Origin: Paludibacteraceae bacterium
Lineage (GTDB): Bacteria > Bacteroidota > Bacteroidia > Bacteroidales > Paludibacteraceae
Assembly: GCA_016283095.1 (NCBI GenBank)
Contig: JAEEMG010000073.1
Coordinates: forward strand, 1-64,000
Direction: 5' to 3'
DNA length: 64,000 bases
The notes under the pieces are model-generated. The model did not search any database, had not been told where the DNA came from, and saw only the letters and a program-made list of their open reading frames with translations. Each line of letters begins with the position of its first letter. Positions within the stretch are counted from its first letter, which is position 1. Positions 34,437 through 44,002 of the stretch are shown in pieces. The position numbers were made by a program, and so were the translations under genes.

Positions 34437-35189
34437 TTAAATGCCTATGCTCTCAAAGTAGTTGTTAAGTAGGAAATTGTATGCCTCTACAATTTCCTGC
34501 ATTTTTTGGGTTGCCTCTAATTTGCTGTATTCATCGGCTGATTCGTACCTGTCTGGATGATATTTCATTGAAAGTTTTCTCCATTGACGTTTCAGTTCTT
34601 TCAATGAACAGTTGTAATCCAATTCCATTGTTTTAAAGGCTTTTTTAGTTTTTTCATTCAATGATTCCTCTAAATTTTCCTCATCATTTACAATGTAGCC
34701 TCTATACATGGTCCATAAATTTTCTTTGTCGATAGAGTTTATTCTCATGTGTTTCATGATTTTTTCTATCAGTTCACGCTCACTTCTGCATATACCTTTT
34801 CCGCATGTACTTATACACATGAGCATATTTAGCAGTTGAACTCTATTGTCATATTTGAATGTACGGTTTGCATTTAAACACAGTATATTCACCGACAAAT
34901 TATCATTATAGAGGTATGTTTTCAGATACTCAAGAGTCTGCTTGGCATATATCGGATTCATCTTACGATCAAGATAATTTTTGACGATTTCAATCTGAGA
35001 CTTCGTTCTCACTGTGTTTGCTTTCATCATCACTGCACTAAGTCCAGCCACCGTCTTCATTATCTGTTCCCTACGTTGCTCTTTGCGTTTGAGTGTGTCT
35101 CTTTCATTTTTTACTTTCCTTTTTTCCTTGAATTGCAGAGCAACAACAATGATGAATATTACGGTTATGAGTGTAGCTATTATCACCAT
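34437..35189 (-). CDS. Membrane-anchored DnaJ-domain protein (DjlA-like)
   Basis: 250 residues. One N-terminal membrane helix (VIIATLITVIFIIVVALQF) is followed by a charged stretch, then a helical middle (residues about 60-150) resembling a TerB-like module. The C-terminal J domain (CSLKELKRQWRKLSMKYHPD, continuing RYESADEYSKL) has the HPD motif that stimulates DnaK. This order matches DjlA-type co-chaperones, in which the J domain is cytoplasmic. It lies between an outer-membrane barrel gene (42-base gap) and uvrC (12-base gap). Confidence 0.8.
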   Translation of the reverse strand: MVIIATLITVIFIIVVALQFKEKRKVKNERDTLKRKEQRREQIMKTVAGLSAVMMKANTVRTKSQIEIVKNYLDRKMNPIYAKQTLEYLKTYLYNDNLSVNILCLNANRTFKYDNRVQLLNMLMCISTCGKGICRSERELIEKIMKHMRINSIDKENLWTMYRGYIVNDEENLEESLNEKTKKAFKTMELDYNCSLKELKRQWRKLSMKYHPDRYESADEYSKLEATQKMQEIVEAYNFLLNNYFESIGI

Positions 35190-35231
35190 TTTCTTGAAAT
35201 TTGAGAGTAAAAAAATGAACTGATTTCTAAC

Positions 35232-37001
35232 TTAGAAAGTTAGTGTTAAGCCAAGTAAAAAGTTGAATCCCTGCGATGGATAACCATACCAAACTTCGCT
35301 TCTTTGGTTCAAAATATTGTTGAAACGAGCGAATACATCGAGAAAACTCATCAACTTATAGTTTGCACCCAAGCTGATGTCGTTGAAGTTCTTAAGGTCG
35401 ACGGAGGTATCTTTTCCTAACTTAGCTTTTCTTCCTGCCTCAAGATCATAATTGATGTTGAAACGAAGATAATCAGTTGGCACGTAGCTGACTCCAAGTC
35501 CAATTTGTGCTGCAGGAAGCATCCATGCTTCGGCTTGTTTTTCAAGTGACCATTTGTTGTAGCCAATCTTAAATGAAAAATCAACTTTCTCGCGGAAATT
35601 ATAGTTTACTGCGGCTCCACAGTTGAATTGTCCGACATTTTTATCGTATACTACATCAAATGTGTTTTTCATACCGGTTGAGTCAGACTTGTTGATGTAG
35701 AAATACTGGTTGTTAATGATTTTGTATCCTACATGGATATCTGTATTAACGCTTTTGCCAATATTGAGTTTTGTTCCCAAATAGATGTCAAGAGGAATGT
35801 ATGTATCTTCAGGACGAGCATCTGGTGAAAGGTAGATGTTTTCGTTTGCAAGAGAACGAAGAGTATTCACTTTATAGTCACCAGTTACTCCGGCATAGAC
35901 ATACCAAATATTGTCGATTACACGAACTTGTCCTGTAATATCCGGTGAAAATGCGGTATTTTTTCCTTGATTGATACCAAATGACGCTTTCAAACCAAGA
36001 TTTAGTCTTCCTACTTCAGAAACGAAACTGTAGTATGGATTAAACTTCAAAACAGTGAAATTTTTGAAGTTTTGTGCATTACTGAAATCAATAGGTCCAT
36101 CTTCAGGAGTAGAAACAAACACATTATACATCTGGAATTTCAGCGACAAAATAGATTCTTGCATTCTGTAAGAAGCTGCCACATCTGTGAAAATTGTATT
36201 TTCAGCAACGTTGAAATGTGTTTTAAGAAGACGCCAGTTAGTTTGCAAGTCATATTTCCACTGTTCTATATAATCTTTTGAACGGAAGCGAAAGTTTAAA
36301 GCTGCGGTCAAATGGGAGTTTTTCTGATCATCATTCTTGTATTCAGGTTCTTCTTTGTCTTTGTTCTGTTCAGAAAAAGCAATCATGTCACTATTAAGTC
36401 CATAGTAGTTGAAACGATTGTATCCAAATTCTCCGAAAGCACTGATTTCACGTATTCTGATGCTTCTTAGGAAAGAAATCCTTGCTTTATTATCGTTGTA
36501 AAGACCTTTACTCAAAACATCATTTGAAAGAACTTCATAATTGTCTTTTTTTAGTGTGACGTTACCGAAAGATGAATTGTGTTTCAAATAAAAGTCAAAA
36601 AGAGCAATATCACTATTGTAGATAGGAGTATAAAGTTCACCAAGGAAAGATTTGTAGTTTCCTCCACCTAATCTCAAAAAGCCTTCACGGCTATATTTGT
36701 TTTCTTCTTGTGAAGCAAGAGCGTAATCAAGAGAAGGAATAATATCTGTTTTTGGTTTGTAGGTTGATGTCCAAACCTTGTAATCAACATCTATCTTTTT
36801 GGTATTCACATCTTTAAGTTCTGGCATTGTGTTTATTTTACCAGCTTCTTTAATGACGGGAGTATAATCTCTTACCACTTCGATATTTCGTTTGATTGTT
36901 GTATCGGTGGCAGATGCGGTATTTGTGGAATCAGATGCGTTTTGAGCACTGACTATTGAAAATGCCGAAAGTAGAGCAATATTAAAAACTATTCTTTTCA
37001 T
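35232..37001 (-). CDS. Outer-membrane beta-barrel protein, TonB-receptor-like without plug
   Basis: 589 residues. A signal peptide ends at SIVSAQ, followed by a Ser/Thr-rich segment, then a conserved-looking box VVRDYTPVIKEAGKINTMPE. The rest is built of alternating strands typical of TonB-dependent barrels and ends LLGLTLTF with the terminal aromatic residue needed for BAM insertion. No carboxypeptidase-like domain or plug is visible, so it is either a reduced receptor or a different porin class. It is 11 bases downstream of the large TPR gene, which suggests that the two work together at the envelope. Function unknown. Confidence 0.75.
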   Translation of the reverse strand: MKRIVFNIALLSAFSIVSAQNASDSTNTASATDTTIKRNIEVVRDYTPVIKEAGKINTMPELKDVNTKKIDVDYKVWTSTYKPKTDIIPSLDYALASQEENKYSREGFLRLGGGNYKSFLGELYTPIYNSDIALFDFYLKHNSSFGNVTLKKDNYEVLSNDVLSKGLYNDNKARISFLRSIRIREISAFGEFGYNRFNYYGLNSDMIAFSEQNKDKEEPEYKNDDQKNSHLTAALNFRFRSKDYIEQWKYDLQTNWRLLKTHFNVAENTIFTDVAASYRMQESILSLKFQMYNVFVSTPEDGPIDFSNAQNFKNFTVLKFNPYYSFVSEVGRLNLGLKASFGINQGKNTAFSPDITGQVRVIDNIWYVYAGVTGDYKVNTLRSLANENIYLSPDARPEDTYIPLDIYLGTKLNIGKSVNTDIHVGYKIINNQYFYINKSDSTGMKNTFDVVYDKNVGQFNCGAAVNYNFREKVDFSFKIGYNKWSLEKQAEAWMLPAAQIGLGVSYVPTDYLRFNINYDLEAGRKAKLGKDTSVDLKNFNDISLGANYKLMSFLDVFARFNNILNQRSEVWYGYPSQGFNFLLGLTLTF

Positions 37002-37012
37002 CGTGATTTTCT

Positions 37013-40000
37013 TTACTCCTTAATTTTATTTTTCTCTCTTGATTCAATGTCATCAAGACGTGATTTGATTTCAAGAGCTATATCATCTTTACCTTTATAG
37101 TTTTCTCTTACGCTGAGCAGATATTGTTTTGCTTCAAATTCACGGTCCATTGATACGTAGATATCAGCCAATAACACAAAACTCTTTGCCAACCAGTATT
37201 GGTGAGGAGTGTTTTGTTCGATGAATTCGAAGATTATCTTCTCTGCTGTCTCTTTATTACCGTCGTGGAAAGCATATTCAGCTGTTTTGTATTTTGCCTC
37301 TGCACCAAACTCATCCAGACAGTTTGAAGAAAGTGTTTTGTAATCTGCGATAGCATAGTTGGTTTCACCTTTTTGCTCATAACATTTTGCACGAGTATAA
37401 AGAGCTTCACGGTAAAGATTTGGATCAAGTTTGTCTCCTTTGATCACATTATCACATGCAGAGATTGTTTCGTCGATTTTGCCAAGTTTGCTGTAGCTAC
37501 GCATGATCTGCAGTTTGGCTTTTTCTTTGTTCTCTACATTTTGTGTTATTTCCACCATCTTTTCAAGGTGTTCCACGACCTGCTCATAATTTTCTTTCTT
37601 ATACTCTATGTCGGCAAGTAGAAGCAGAGCTTGCTCTGCGTGTACAGAACCAAGTTGTTGTGCTGTAAGCGACAATTCCTTTTTTGCCAAGTCGTATTCT
37701 TTAATGTTATAATAGCTGTTACCCAAGTTGAAGTGAGCACTTTCATTGAAAATGCTGTTTGGAAATTTGTCAAGATATTTGTTGAAACTGTTGATTGCTT
37801 CCTGGTATTTTTCCTGAAGATATAGTTTTTCAGCAGCAAGATAAGTCAAAGAATCTTGTTCAGAAATTTCAAATTTGGCGATTCCACCGAGACTTTCAAC
37901 ATATTCTGCATATCCTGACACGTTGTTTTGATCAAAATATATTCGTTTCAAGCCTTCAAGTGACGTTTTTGCCTCTTCACTGGAAGGGAACATATCAACT
38001 ATGCTCTTGTATATTTTGGTACTTTGGTCAAAATCACCCATTTTATCGTAAAGCATGGCTGTCTGTAGTTTACCTTTACGACTCAAAGGACTGTGAAAAT
38101 ATGATTTTGACAGTTTGTCATAAGTAGTGATTGCGGATTTGTAATCGTTAAGCATAACGTATGAACGACCAATCTCGTACATTGCGTCAGCAATATATTC
38201 TGAGTTAGGAAATTTCGAGATCAGACGATTCAAAGTGGCGATTTTTCCGTTGTAATTTTTTTGAAGTCCTTGAACGAAACCTTGCTGGAAACAAGCGTAA
38301 TCTGCTCCTGAACCTTTCAATGCATATACTTTTGAATAGCTTTTCTCCGCATTTTCAAAATCATGGTTGATGAAGTAACAGTCACCTATACGGTTGTTAG
38401 CGTCGGCAATGAGTGTTTTGTTGTTATCTTCAAGATTGGTGAATTTTCTGAACCATGTCAAAGCTGAAGTATAGCTCTTATTATTGAAGTAACAATATCC
38501 GAGATTGTAGTGAGCAAGATTGTATACGTCACTATGGCGTGCTCCCGTCGTATTTATAAACGAAAGATAATCTTGCTGTGCTTCAGAAGGTTTGTTGAGA
38601 CGGAAATTTGCCTCACCACGCCAAAAATAAGCTAGTGATTCGGTATTGTAGTTATATTGTTTGTCAATGAGTGACTTGGTAAAATATTCCTTGGCTTTAT
38701 CATAATCTCCATCTGTAAAACTCTGAATACCAAGACAATAAAGTATTCTTTGGCGAGCCTCTAAGATACTAGGATTATTTGTATTTAATTTTTGTATCGA
38801 CGCGTATGCTGCTTCATAGTTTTTTGTAGTCATGTAGACGTTGAGCAAGAAGTCGTAGATACGGTTCTTATAGTTCGACTTAGGAAATTTTTCCAAGAAA
38901 GTCTCAAATGTAGTTACCGACTCATCAAAAGGCGAATAACTCTGGTCGTACACCACAAGAGCGTAATTGAACATAGCCTCTTCCTGCACCTCTTTATCAA
39001 ACTCCATCTTTGATGCTTGTGCAAAGCACATTCTTGCGTTGGTTTTGTCGCCAACTTTCAAATATGAATTTCCGAGGTTCAAATAGGCATTCTGACTCAA
39101 TTCGTCATTTTCGGTAGTTACTTTCTGCAGATTCTCAATTGCGTTTTTCCAATCCTGGGTTTTACAATATGAAGTACCCAGCATATAGATATTGTTACGC
39201 ATAATCTGATCCGTCGTCTTTGCGTATTCAGAAAGATATTTGATAGTCTGTTTATAGTCGTTCTTTTTGAAGTAGCATTCGCCGATTATACGGTAGATTT
39301 CAGAATTACTCTTATTATTCGGATATTTTTCAATTATGGAGTGTCCGTATTCGAACACTTTTTCGTCCATATTTTTGTAGTAGTATATCTGAGCAATATA
39401 GTATGGCACTATTGACTCATATTCGCTGTCGTTCTGCAAACTGATGAAAGTTGGAAGAGCAGCGTCGTAATTCTTTTTCAAATAGTCGATATAGGCAAGA
39501 TAATATTTGCCGGATTTTTGATAATTATCGTTGTTAAGGTCACAAAGAGTAGTGAAAGAAGAATGTGCCTTATCGTAATCCTGAAGTTGGAGATTGCAGT
39601 AGCCGTGACGGAAGAAATAGTCAGCTTTCTCCTTTTTGCTAAGTTTACGTGGGTCTACTTTACAGAAATATTGATCTAGAGCCTCTTTGTATTTACCTTT
39701 TTGGAAAAAGATAGATCCTTGCAAAAAGTGAATTCTGCTTATATGCGACGAGTGGGGATTATTTGCAACGAATCTTTCCAAACGTCCACGTGTATCCTTT
39801 CTGTCCATTTCGTAGGCACAGCAGGCAAGTAGATATTCTGCTTCAGCGTAATATTCCTCTCTATCCACATCCTTATCTTGTAGATATTCGTCAAGATAAC
39901 GAAAAGCAGTGTTGTACTGCTTGAGGTCGTACATCTCTTTTCCTTCAAAGTACAGACGTTCAGCAGTAGTATAAGTTTTAGTTTTTTGAGCGTTGACACT

Positions 40001-40045
40001 GCCTATCGACAGAGCCATAGCCATCATAATAAGTTCTTTTTTCAT
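37013..40045 (-). CDS. Large exported TPR-repeat protein
   Basis: 1010 residues. Signal peptide MKKELIMMAMALSIGSVNAQ, then tetratricopeptide repeats along nearly the whole length (for example QNAYLNLGNSYLKVGDKTNA, AHFNLGNSYYNIKEYDLAKK, LYTRAKCYEQKGETNYAIAD), with a charged tail SRLDDIESREKNKIKE. At least 15 repeats can be counted by eye. Such proteins act as periplasmic or outer-membrane scaffolds; the BamD-like spacing and the adjacent barrel gene suggest an envelope assembly role, but the partner is unknown. First gene of the operon TPR, barrel, DnaJ-domain protein, uvrC. A minus-strand TATATTTG box is at 40085-40078. Confidence 0.85.
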   Translation of the reverse strand: MKKELIMMAMALSIGSVNAQKTKTYTTAERLYFEGKEMYDLKQYNTAFRYLDEYLQDKDVDREEYYAEAEYLLACCAYEMDRKDTRGRLERFVANNPHSSHISRIHFLQGSIFFQKGKYKEALDQYFCKVDPRKLSKKEKADYFFRHGYCNLQLQDYDKAHSSFTTLCDLNNDNYQKSGKYYLAYIDYLKKNYDAALPTFISLQNDSEYESIVPYYIAQIYYYKNMDEKVFEYGHSIIEKYPNNKSNSEIYRIIGECYFKKNDYKQTIKYLSEYAKTTDQIMRNNIYMLGTSYCKTQDWKNAIENLQKVTTENDELSQNAYLNLGNSYLKVGDKTNARMCFAQASKMEFDKEVQEEAMFNYALVVYDQSYSPFDESVTTFETFLEKFPKSNYKNRIYDFLLNVYMTTKNYEAAYASIQKLNTNNPSILEARQRILYCLGIQSFTDGDYDKAKEYFTKSLIDKQYNYNTESLAYFWRGEANFRLNKPSEAQQDYLSFINTTGARHSDVYNLAHYNLGYCYFNNKSYTSALTWFRKFTNLEDNNKTLIADANNRIGDCYFINHDFENAEKSYSKVYALKGSGADYACFQQGFVQGLQKNYNGKIATLNRLISKFPNSEYIADAMYEIGRSYVMLNDYKSAITTYDKLSKSYFHSPLSRKGKLQTAMLYDKMGDFDQSTKIYKSIVDMFPSSEEAKTSLEGLKRIYFDQNNVSGYAEYVESLGGIAKFEISEQDSLTYLAAEKLYLQEKYQEAINSFNKYLDKFPNSIFNESAHFNLGNSYYNIKEYDLAKKELSLTAQQLGSVHAEQALLLLADIEYKKENYEQVVEHLEKMVEITQNVENKEKAKLQIMRSYSKLGKIDETISACDNVIKGDKLDPNLYREALYTRAKCYEQKGETNYAIADYKTLSSNCLDEFGAEAKYKTAEYAFHDGNKETAEKIIFEFIEQNTPHQYWLAKSFVLLADIYVSMDREFEAKQYLLSVRENYKGKDDIALEIKSRLDDIESREKNKIKE

Positions 40046-40263
40046 CGACTAATTTACATATACTTCAAATGTGCAAACAAATATACTATTTTTTTTCAAC
40101 AATTGATCCAATTTTTTTAACTCTCTTATTTAATTTACAATATGTTATTGCCTGTATGGATAGAATGATTATTGTAAAACTAAGAAATTATCCGATGAAA
40201 AGGGAAATATAATGATTTGCTATAGCATAAATAAGTATAGACAACGTGTAATTTATTTTCATG

Positions 40264-40304
40264 AAAAAACCGGTTTTTGCAAATACAGCAAAAACCGGTT
40301 TTTA
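40264..40304. terminator. Strong hairpin terminator
   Basis: AAAACCGGTTTTTGC-AAATACA-GCAAAAACCGGTTTT, with A and T runs on both sides. It lies 37 bases beyond the 3' end of the leftward gene at 40341 and so shields the TPR operon. Bases 40086-40263 hold nothing recognisable. Confidence 0.85.
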
Positions 40305-40340
40305 TGTTGTTGTGTAGACGAAGTTGCTATTGTCTACAGC

Positions 40341-43300
40341 TTATTCTTTAGTTATCTTGAAATTGATAACGCTTCCGTTTTCCAGGTATTGTCGCTCAAT
40401 AATAAGACCTTTTGTATTGCTATTTACTCTTTGACCAGCAAAGTTGTAATATTCAGTCTTAATTACCTTTTCTGAGTTAGAAACTAAAGATTCAACGTCA
40501 GTCAATGGACAATTCTTAGACATTGCAACAATATGAATATCAGATATAGAAACTAAAGAGTAGGCATTAGTATCCATGTATTCCTTAATGTTATCAATAT
40601 CACCAACAACAACTCTGAAATAGAACAAAGTGTCGTGAGTGTCGAATAATAAACAGTTTTCTTTATTCAACTGAATAGAGGATTCGTTTGAAGGCTCGTT
40701 AATGTTTTTCCAAATTTCATTCGTTCTAAATGGAAATTTAGAAGGATCTTGTGTTGTATATTGGAAAACATACATTGGATTATTGAATGCACTTTTAGAA
40801 CTTTCTGTCATTAAAGTTTTTAACTTCAGTGAATCATACTGACATAAATCAAGAGCCTCTTCTGAAGAAATTGTAGATTCAATAGCAATATCAGGCATTG
40901 CGCAATATTCCATGTGGACATTATCGATAGCAAAATCACCTTGAGAAGTAAGATAATAATCTTTACTGTTTACAATTTCAAAAGTTATATCGTTGCATGT
41001 AGCAACAAAATTTTTTTCTGCTTCTAACCAACCTTCAGTTCCATTTAATTTGATGTTAGTTATAGAATCAATAACTTGGTTGGTCTTTGCGTCGCGAATA
41101 AAAATAGCTAATTCAGCAATTCCATCACGATCGTTATTTATAGCTCCAAAGAAAGCACCATATTTTAATTCTGTTCCTTTTGCTATTCTGTTGACAGTAC
41201 GTCTATAAATGACCAAATCTTTCAATGGCATTTCATTTATTTTATCGCCTGACAAATCTACAATTAGCATACCTCCTCTGCCTGTGCCGTCTACGTCAGC
41301 AGTAATTCCAGGATTATAAGGATTAATATTTGAAATTGCCCAACTGTCATTCATACTACCTGTTTTGCTTGAACCTATGATGTATGGTACACTTGCATCT
41401 TTTTGCAAAGTATTGACACAACGTTTTATGTCACCATTACCAAATATTCCGTTTGTAGGTATAGTATGTTTTGTACCGTCAGATTCAGTGTATGTGTATT
41501 CTGTGTTATCTGTTGAAAATTCGCCGAAATCATCGAAGAAAATGTATGATATAGGCAATGGAGTACCGTCAGCAGTATAGCATTTATGATTGTCAATAGG
41601 ACCACAATTAATGCTGCTAGCAACAATATGGTTTGAAATAGACACTTTATCAGAACCTACATTTCCATTTTCGAAACCTATAAGATTTAAAGAGTCTGCA
41701 GCAACAATTCGGAAATATACATTCTTACCGATGAATTTGTCAAAGAAACATGGGTTGTTCTTCTCATTAAGAGTGAAAGAATCATTTGACTGATTATGGA
41801 ATAATGTGATCCATTTTATTGTGTCAGAAGAATACTGAAGCAAGAATTTTAGACTTTCGTAGATAGATGTCAAAGGCTTTGGAACAATGGCAGACAATGT
41901 CAGTTCATCATTTTTACAAAGTTTTTTGATATCTTCTGCATCAGTTTGATATTTAATGGAAAGAGCAGGAATTACAACAGAAGTATCTTTCTGATCTTTA
42001 CAATAACTCATAACTACATTGTCGATGGCGATATCACCTTGATGTGCACCATAGTAATCTGCCGCATTTATAATTTCGACAGTTAATTTGTTAGATGGTG
42101 AAACAAAGTTATAATCTACAGAAATCCAACCTTCGTTTCCAATAAGTGTTATATCTTTTGAGAAAATGGTATCGTTATTTCCATCTTTTATGATTGTTAA
42201 TAGATTTGCTTGTGTAACTTCAGAATCATAATTGATAGTTCCTAAGTTACATCCAAAATTGATATTTTTATCTTTTAATTCACCATTAACTTCACGTCTG
42301 TAAACAACATTATTTTTTTTGTCACCAGACATATCCAGAATAAGCATACCACCTCTACCTGTGCCGGAAACGTCTCCATTAACACCAGGAGTGTAAGGGT
42401 TAACATTGGTAATCATCCAACTGTTAATTGGGTCATCATTGTTTGCTGCTGGGAAATCAGGAACACTTGCACCATTTGGCAAAATTGTAGTGAATGGTTG
42501 TTCTGGATTAGAAAAAATACCATTAGTAACAGGTATAGTTTGTTTGATTCCGTTAGAATCAATATAGGTATACTCTGTGTTGTCGTTTGAGAATTCTCCA
42601 AAATCATCGAAGAAAATGTCTATTGTTTCTAATGGTTTACCATCTGCGGTAGAACAGCATTCTTTTGTATCAACAGTTAAAGATGCAGTTCCAGATGAAC
42701 ATCCGTTAGCTTCAATGGTACATTCAACTTTGTATGATTTATTGATGTCATCAAAAATTGCGGAAAATGTTTTATCATTTGAAGTTTCAGAATTACATTT
42801 CCAGCTGTAAGTGACACTATCCAATATGTTTTCTACCTCGAAATTTACAGGAAAAGCGGGGCAAACTGGTAAATTCTTCGAACAAATGATTTTTGGTTGA
42901 GCCTCTCCATCTATTTTGATATTGTCAATTCCTATAGGAGCAGATGAAGACGGTTCCATTTTAAAATAGAATGTTATTTCTCCATTTTTATCGGCTTTTG
43001 TTTTTAATTGTATATTTTCAGAATTTCCATAATTGGCTTTTGTAGAAACTTTATCACCATCAGCTTGACCAAATAAAAGAGCAGTACTTACACTGAGTTT
43101 TGGGGAGTTGCCATTGATCCTGCCACTACCGGCTGTTAATGTGGAACCCATACTTTGCATCATAAAAACCATATTACCAGGAAGACTTATTTCTCTGATA
43201 AGATTTCTGCCATTATTTTCATTGATGGCAATCAGGTATTCTTCCATATTTTCAATAGAATACAGATTATACGCATCAAAAGAGAGAGTAACATTAGAAC

Positions 43301-43757
43301 CTGGTTTTAGGTTGCTAAGTTTGTAGGTCATGAAAGGAATATTTGGTCCAAATCCAGCAGTAACAATCATGTTTCCGCTTTTTGTATCCATTATATATGG
43401 AGAAAGTGTGCGTGGATTTCCAACTATTCCTAAATAACCTATGGCATCACCAGAGGGGTTGCTGATTGTTTTTGTTAGAGAATCAAAAGTAATACTGTTT
43501 GAAAATTTGATATTTGCACGGATCATACCACCTTGCTTAACGTGGTCGATAGTTGTTTCCTTCTCACCGGTGCATGCTGCATTGCGGATACTGTCTGAAT
43601 ACCATCCATCCAAATCATTGGTCAAATCAGGATTACAAAGCTTAATATCTGTGTCAAAATTTGTGTGATTTATTAAGCAGTTTTCGGCAAAAGCCGATAT
43701 GCAAAACATTGATAATGCAACCACACAAATTCGATTAAAATTAAATATTTTATTCAT
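40341..43757 (-). CDS. Large secreted modular protein with duplicated domains
   Basis: 1138 residues with signal peptide MNKIFNFNRICVVALSMFCI. Two related modules of about 210 residues are visible, each with FFDDFGEFS(N/T)DNTEYTY, then SW.I.N.NPY.PG, GTGRGGMLI(L/V)D(M/L)SGDK and QGD(I/F)AIDNV, ending in a YC. An Ig/PKD-like segment (CPAFPVNFEVENILDSVTYS) precedes them. The C terminus (YYNFAGQRVNSNTKGLIIER) resembles a Bacteroidota type IX secretion sorting tail. Function unknown; probably a cell-surface or adhesion protein. The ATG at 43757 is preferred over one 21 codons upstream since it opens the signal peptide directly. Confidence 0.8.
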   Translation of the reverse strand: MNKIFNFNRICVVALSMFCISAFAENCLINHTNFDTDIKLCNPDLTNDLDGWYSDSIRNAACTGEKETTIDHVKQGGMIRANIKFSNSITFDSLTKTISNPSGDAIGYLGIVGNPRTLSPYIMDTKSGNMIVTAGFGPNIPFMTYKLSNLKPGSNVTLSFDAYNLYSIENMEEYLIAINENNGRNLIREISLPGNMVFMMQSMGSTLTAGSGRINGNSPKLSVSTALLFGQADGDKVSTKANYGNSENIQLKTKADKNGEITFYFKMEPSSSAPIGIDNIKIDGEAQPKIICSKNLPVCPAFPVNFEVENILDSVTYSWKCNSETSNDKTFSAIFDDINKSYKVECTIEANGCSSGTASLTVDTKECCSTADGKPLETIDIFFDDFGEFSNDNTEYTYIDSNGIKQTIPVTNGIFSNPEQPFTTILPNGASVPDFPAANNDDPINSWMITNVNPYTPGVNGDVSGTGRGGMLILDMSGDKKNNVVYRREVNGELKDKNINFGCNLGTINYDSEVTQANLLTIIKDGNNDTIFSKDITLIGNEGWISVDYNFVSPSNKLTVEIINAADYYGAHQGDIAIDNVVMSYCKDQKDTSVVIPALSIKYQTDAEDIKKLCKNDELTLSAIVPKPLTSIYESLKFLLQYSSDTIKWITLFHNQSNDSFTLNEKNNPCFFDKFIGKNVYFRIVAADSLNLIGFENGNVGSDKVSISNHIVASSINCGPIDNHKCYTADGTPLPISYIFFDDFGEFSTDNTEYTYTESDGTKHTIPTNGIFGNGDIKRCVNTLQKDASVPYIIGSSKTGSMNDSWAISNINPYNPGITADVDGTGRGGMLIVDLSGDKINEMPLKDLVIYRRTVNRIAKGTELKYGAFFGAINNDRDGIAELAIFIRDAKTNQVIDSITNIKLNGTEGWLEAEKNFVATCNDITFEIVNSKDYYLTSQGDFAIDNVHMEYCAMPDIAIESTISSEEALDLCQYDSLKLKTLMTESSKSAFNNPMYVFQYTTQDPSKFPFRTNEIWKNINEPSNESSIQLNKENCLLFDTHDTLFYFRVVVGDIDNIKEYMDTNAYSLVSISDIHIVAMSKNCPLTDVESLVSNSEKVIKTEYYNFAGQRVNSNTKGLIIERQYLENGSVINFKITKE

Positions 43758-44002
43758 ATGTTGTAAGTTTAAATTAATTGCAAATATAGTAATAGATATA
43801 ATTACTAAAGCTAAATACAAAGATTAAATGGTAGAATCAAACGGTTTTTTTAACTTTTTGTTAACCATTTCAATTTTATTGTTAACTGTCAATGCCCGTG
43901 TTTGATACGTTTGTCTATCAGCCTATATTCTAAATAGATATACTTTTGCTGGTGAGAAATGTGTGTGCAAAGTCACCGCAATTAATATAATACCTACATA
44001 CT

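Noticed and set aside
37234-39999. Several short frames within the TPR gene on both strands
   Set aside because: Shadows of a 1010-codon gene with clear TPR motifs.
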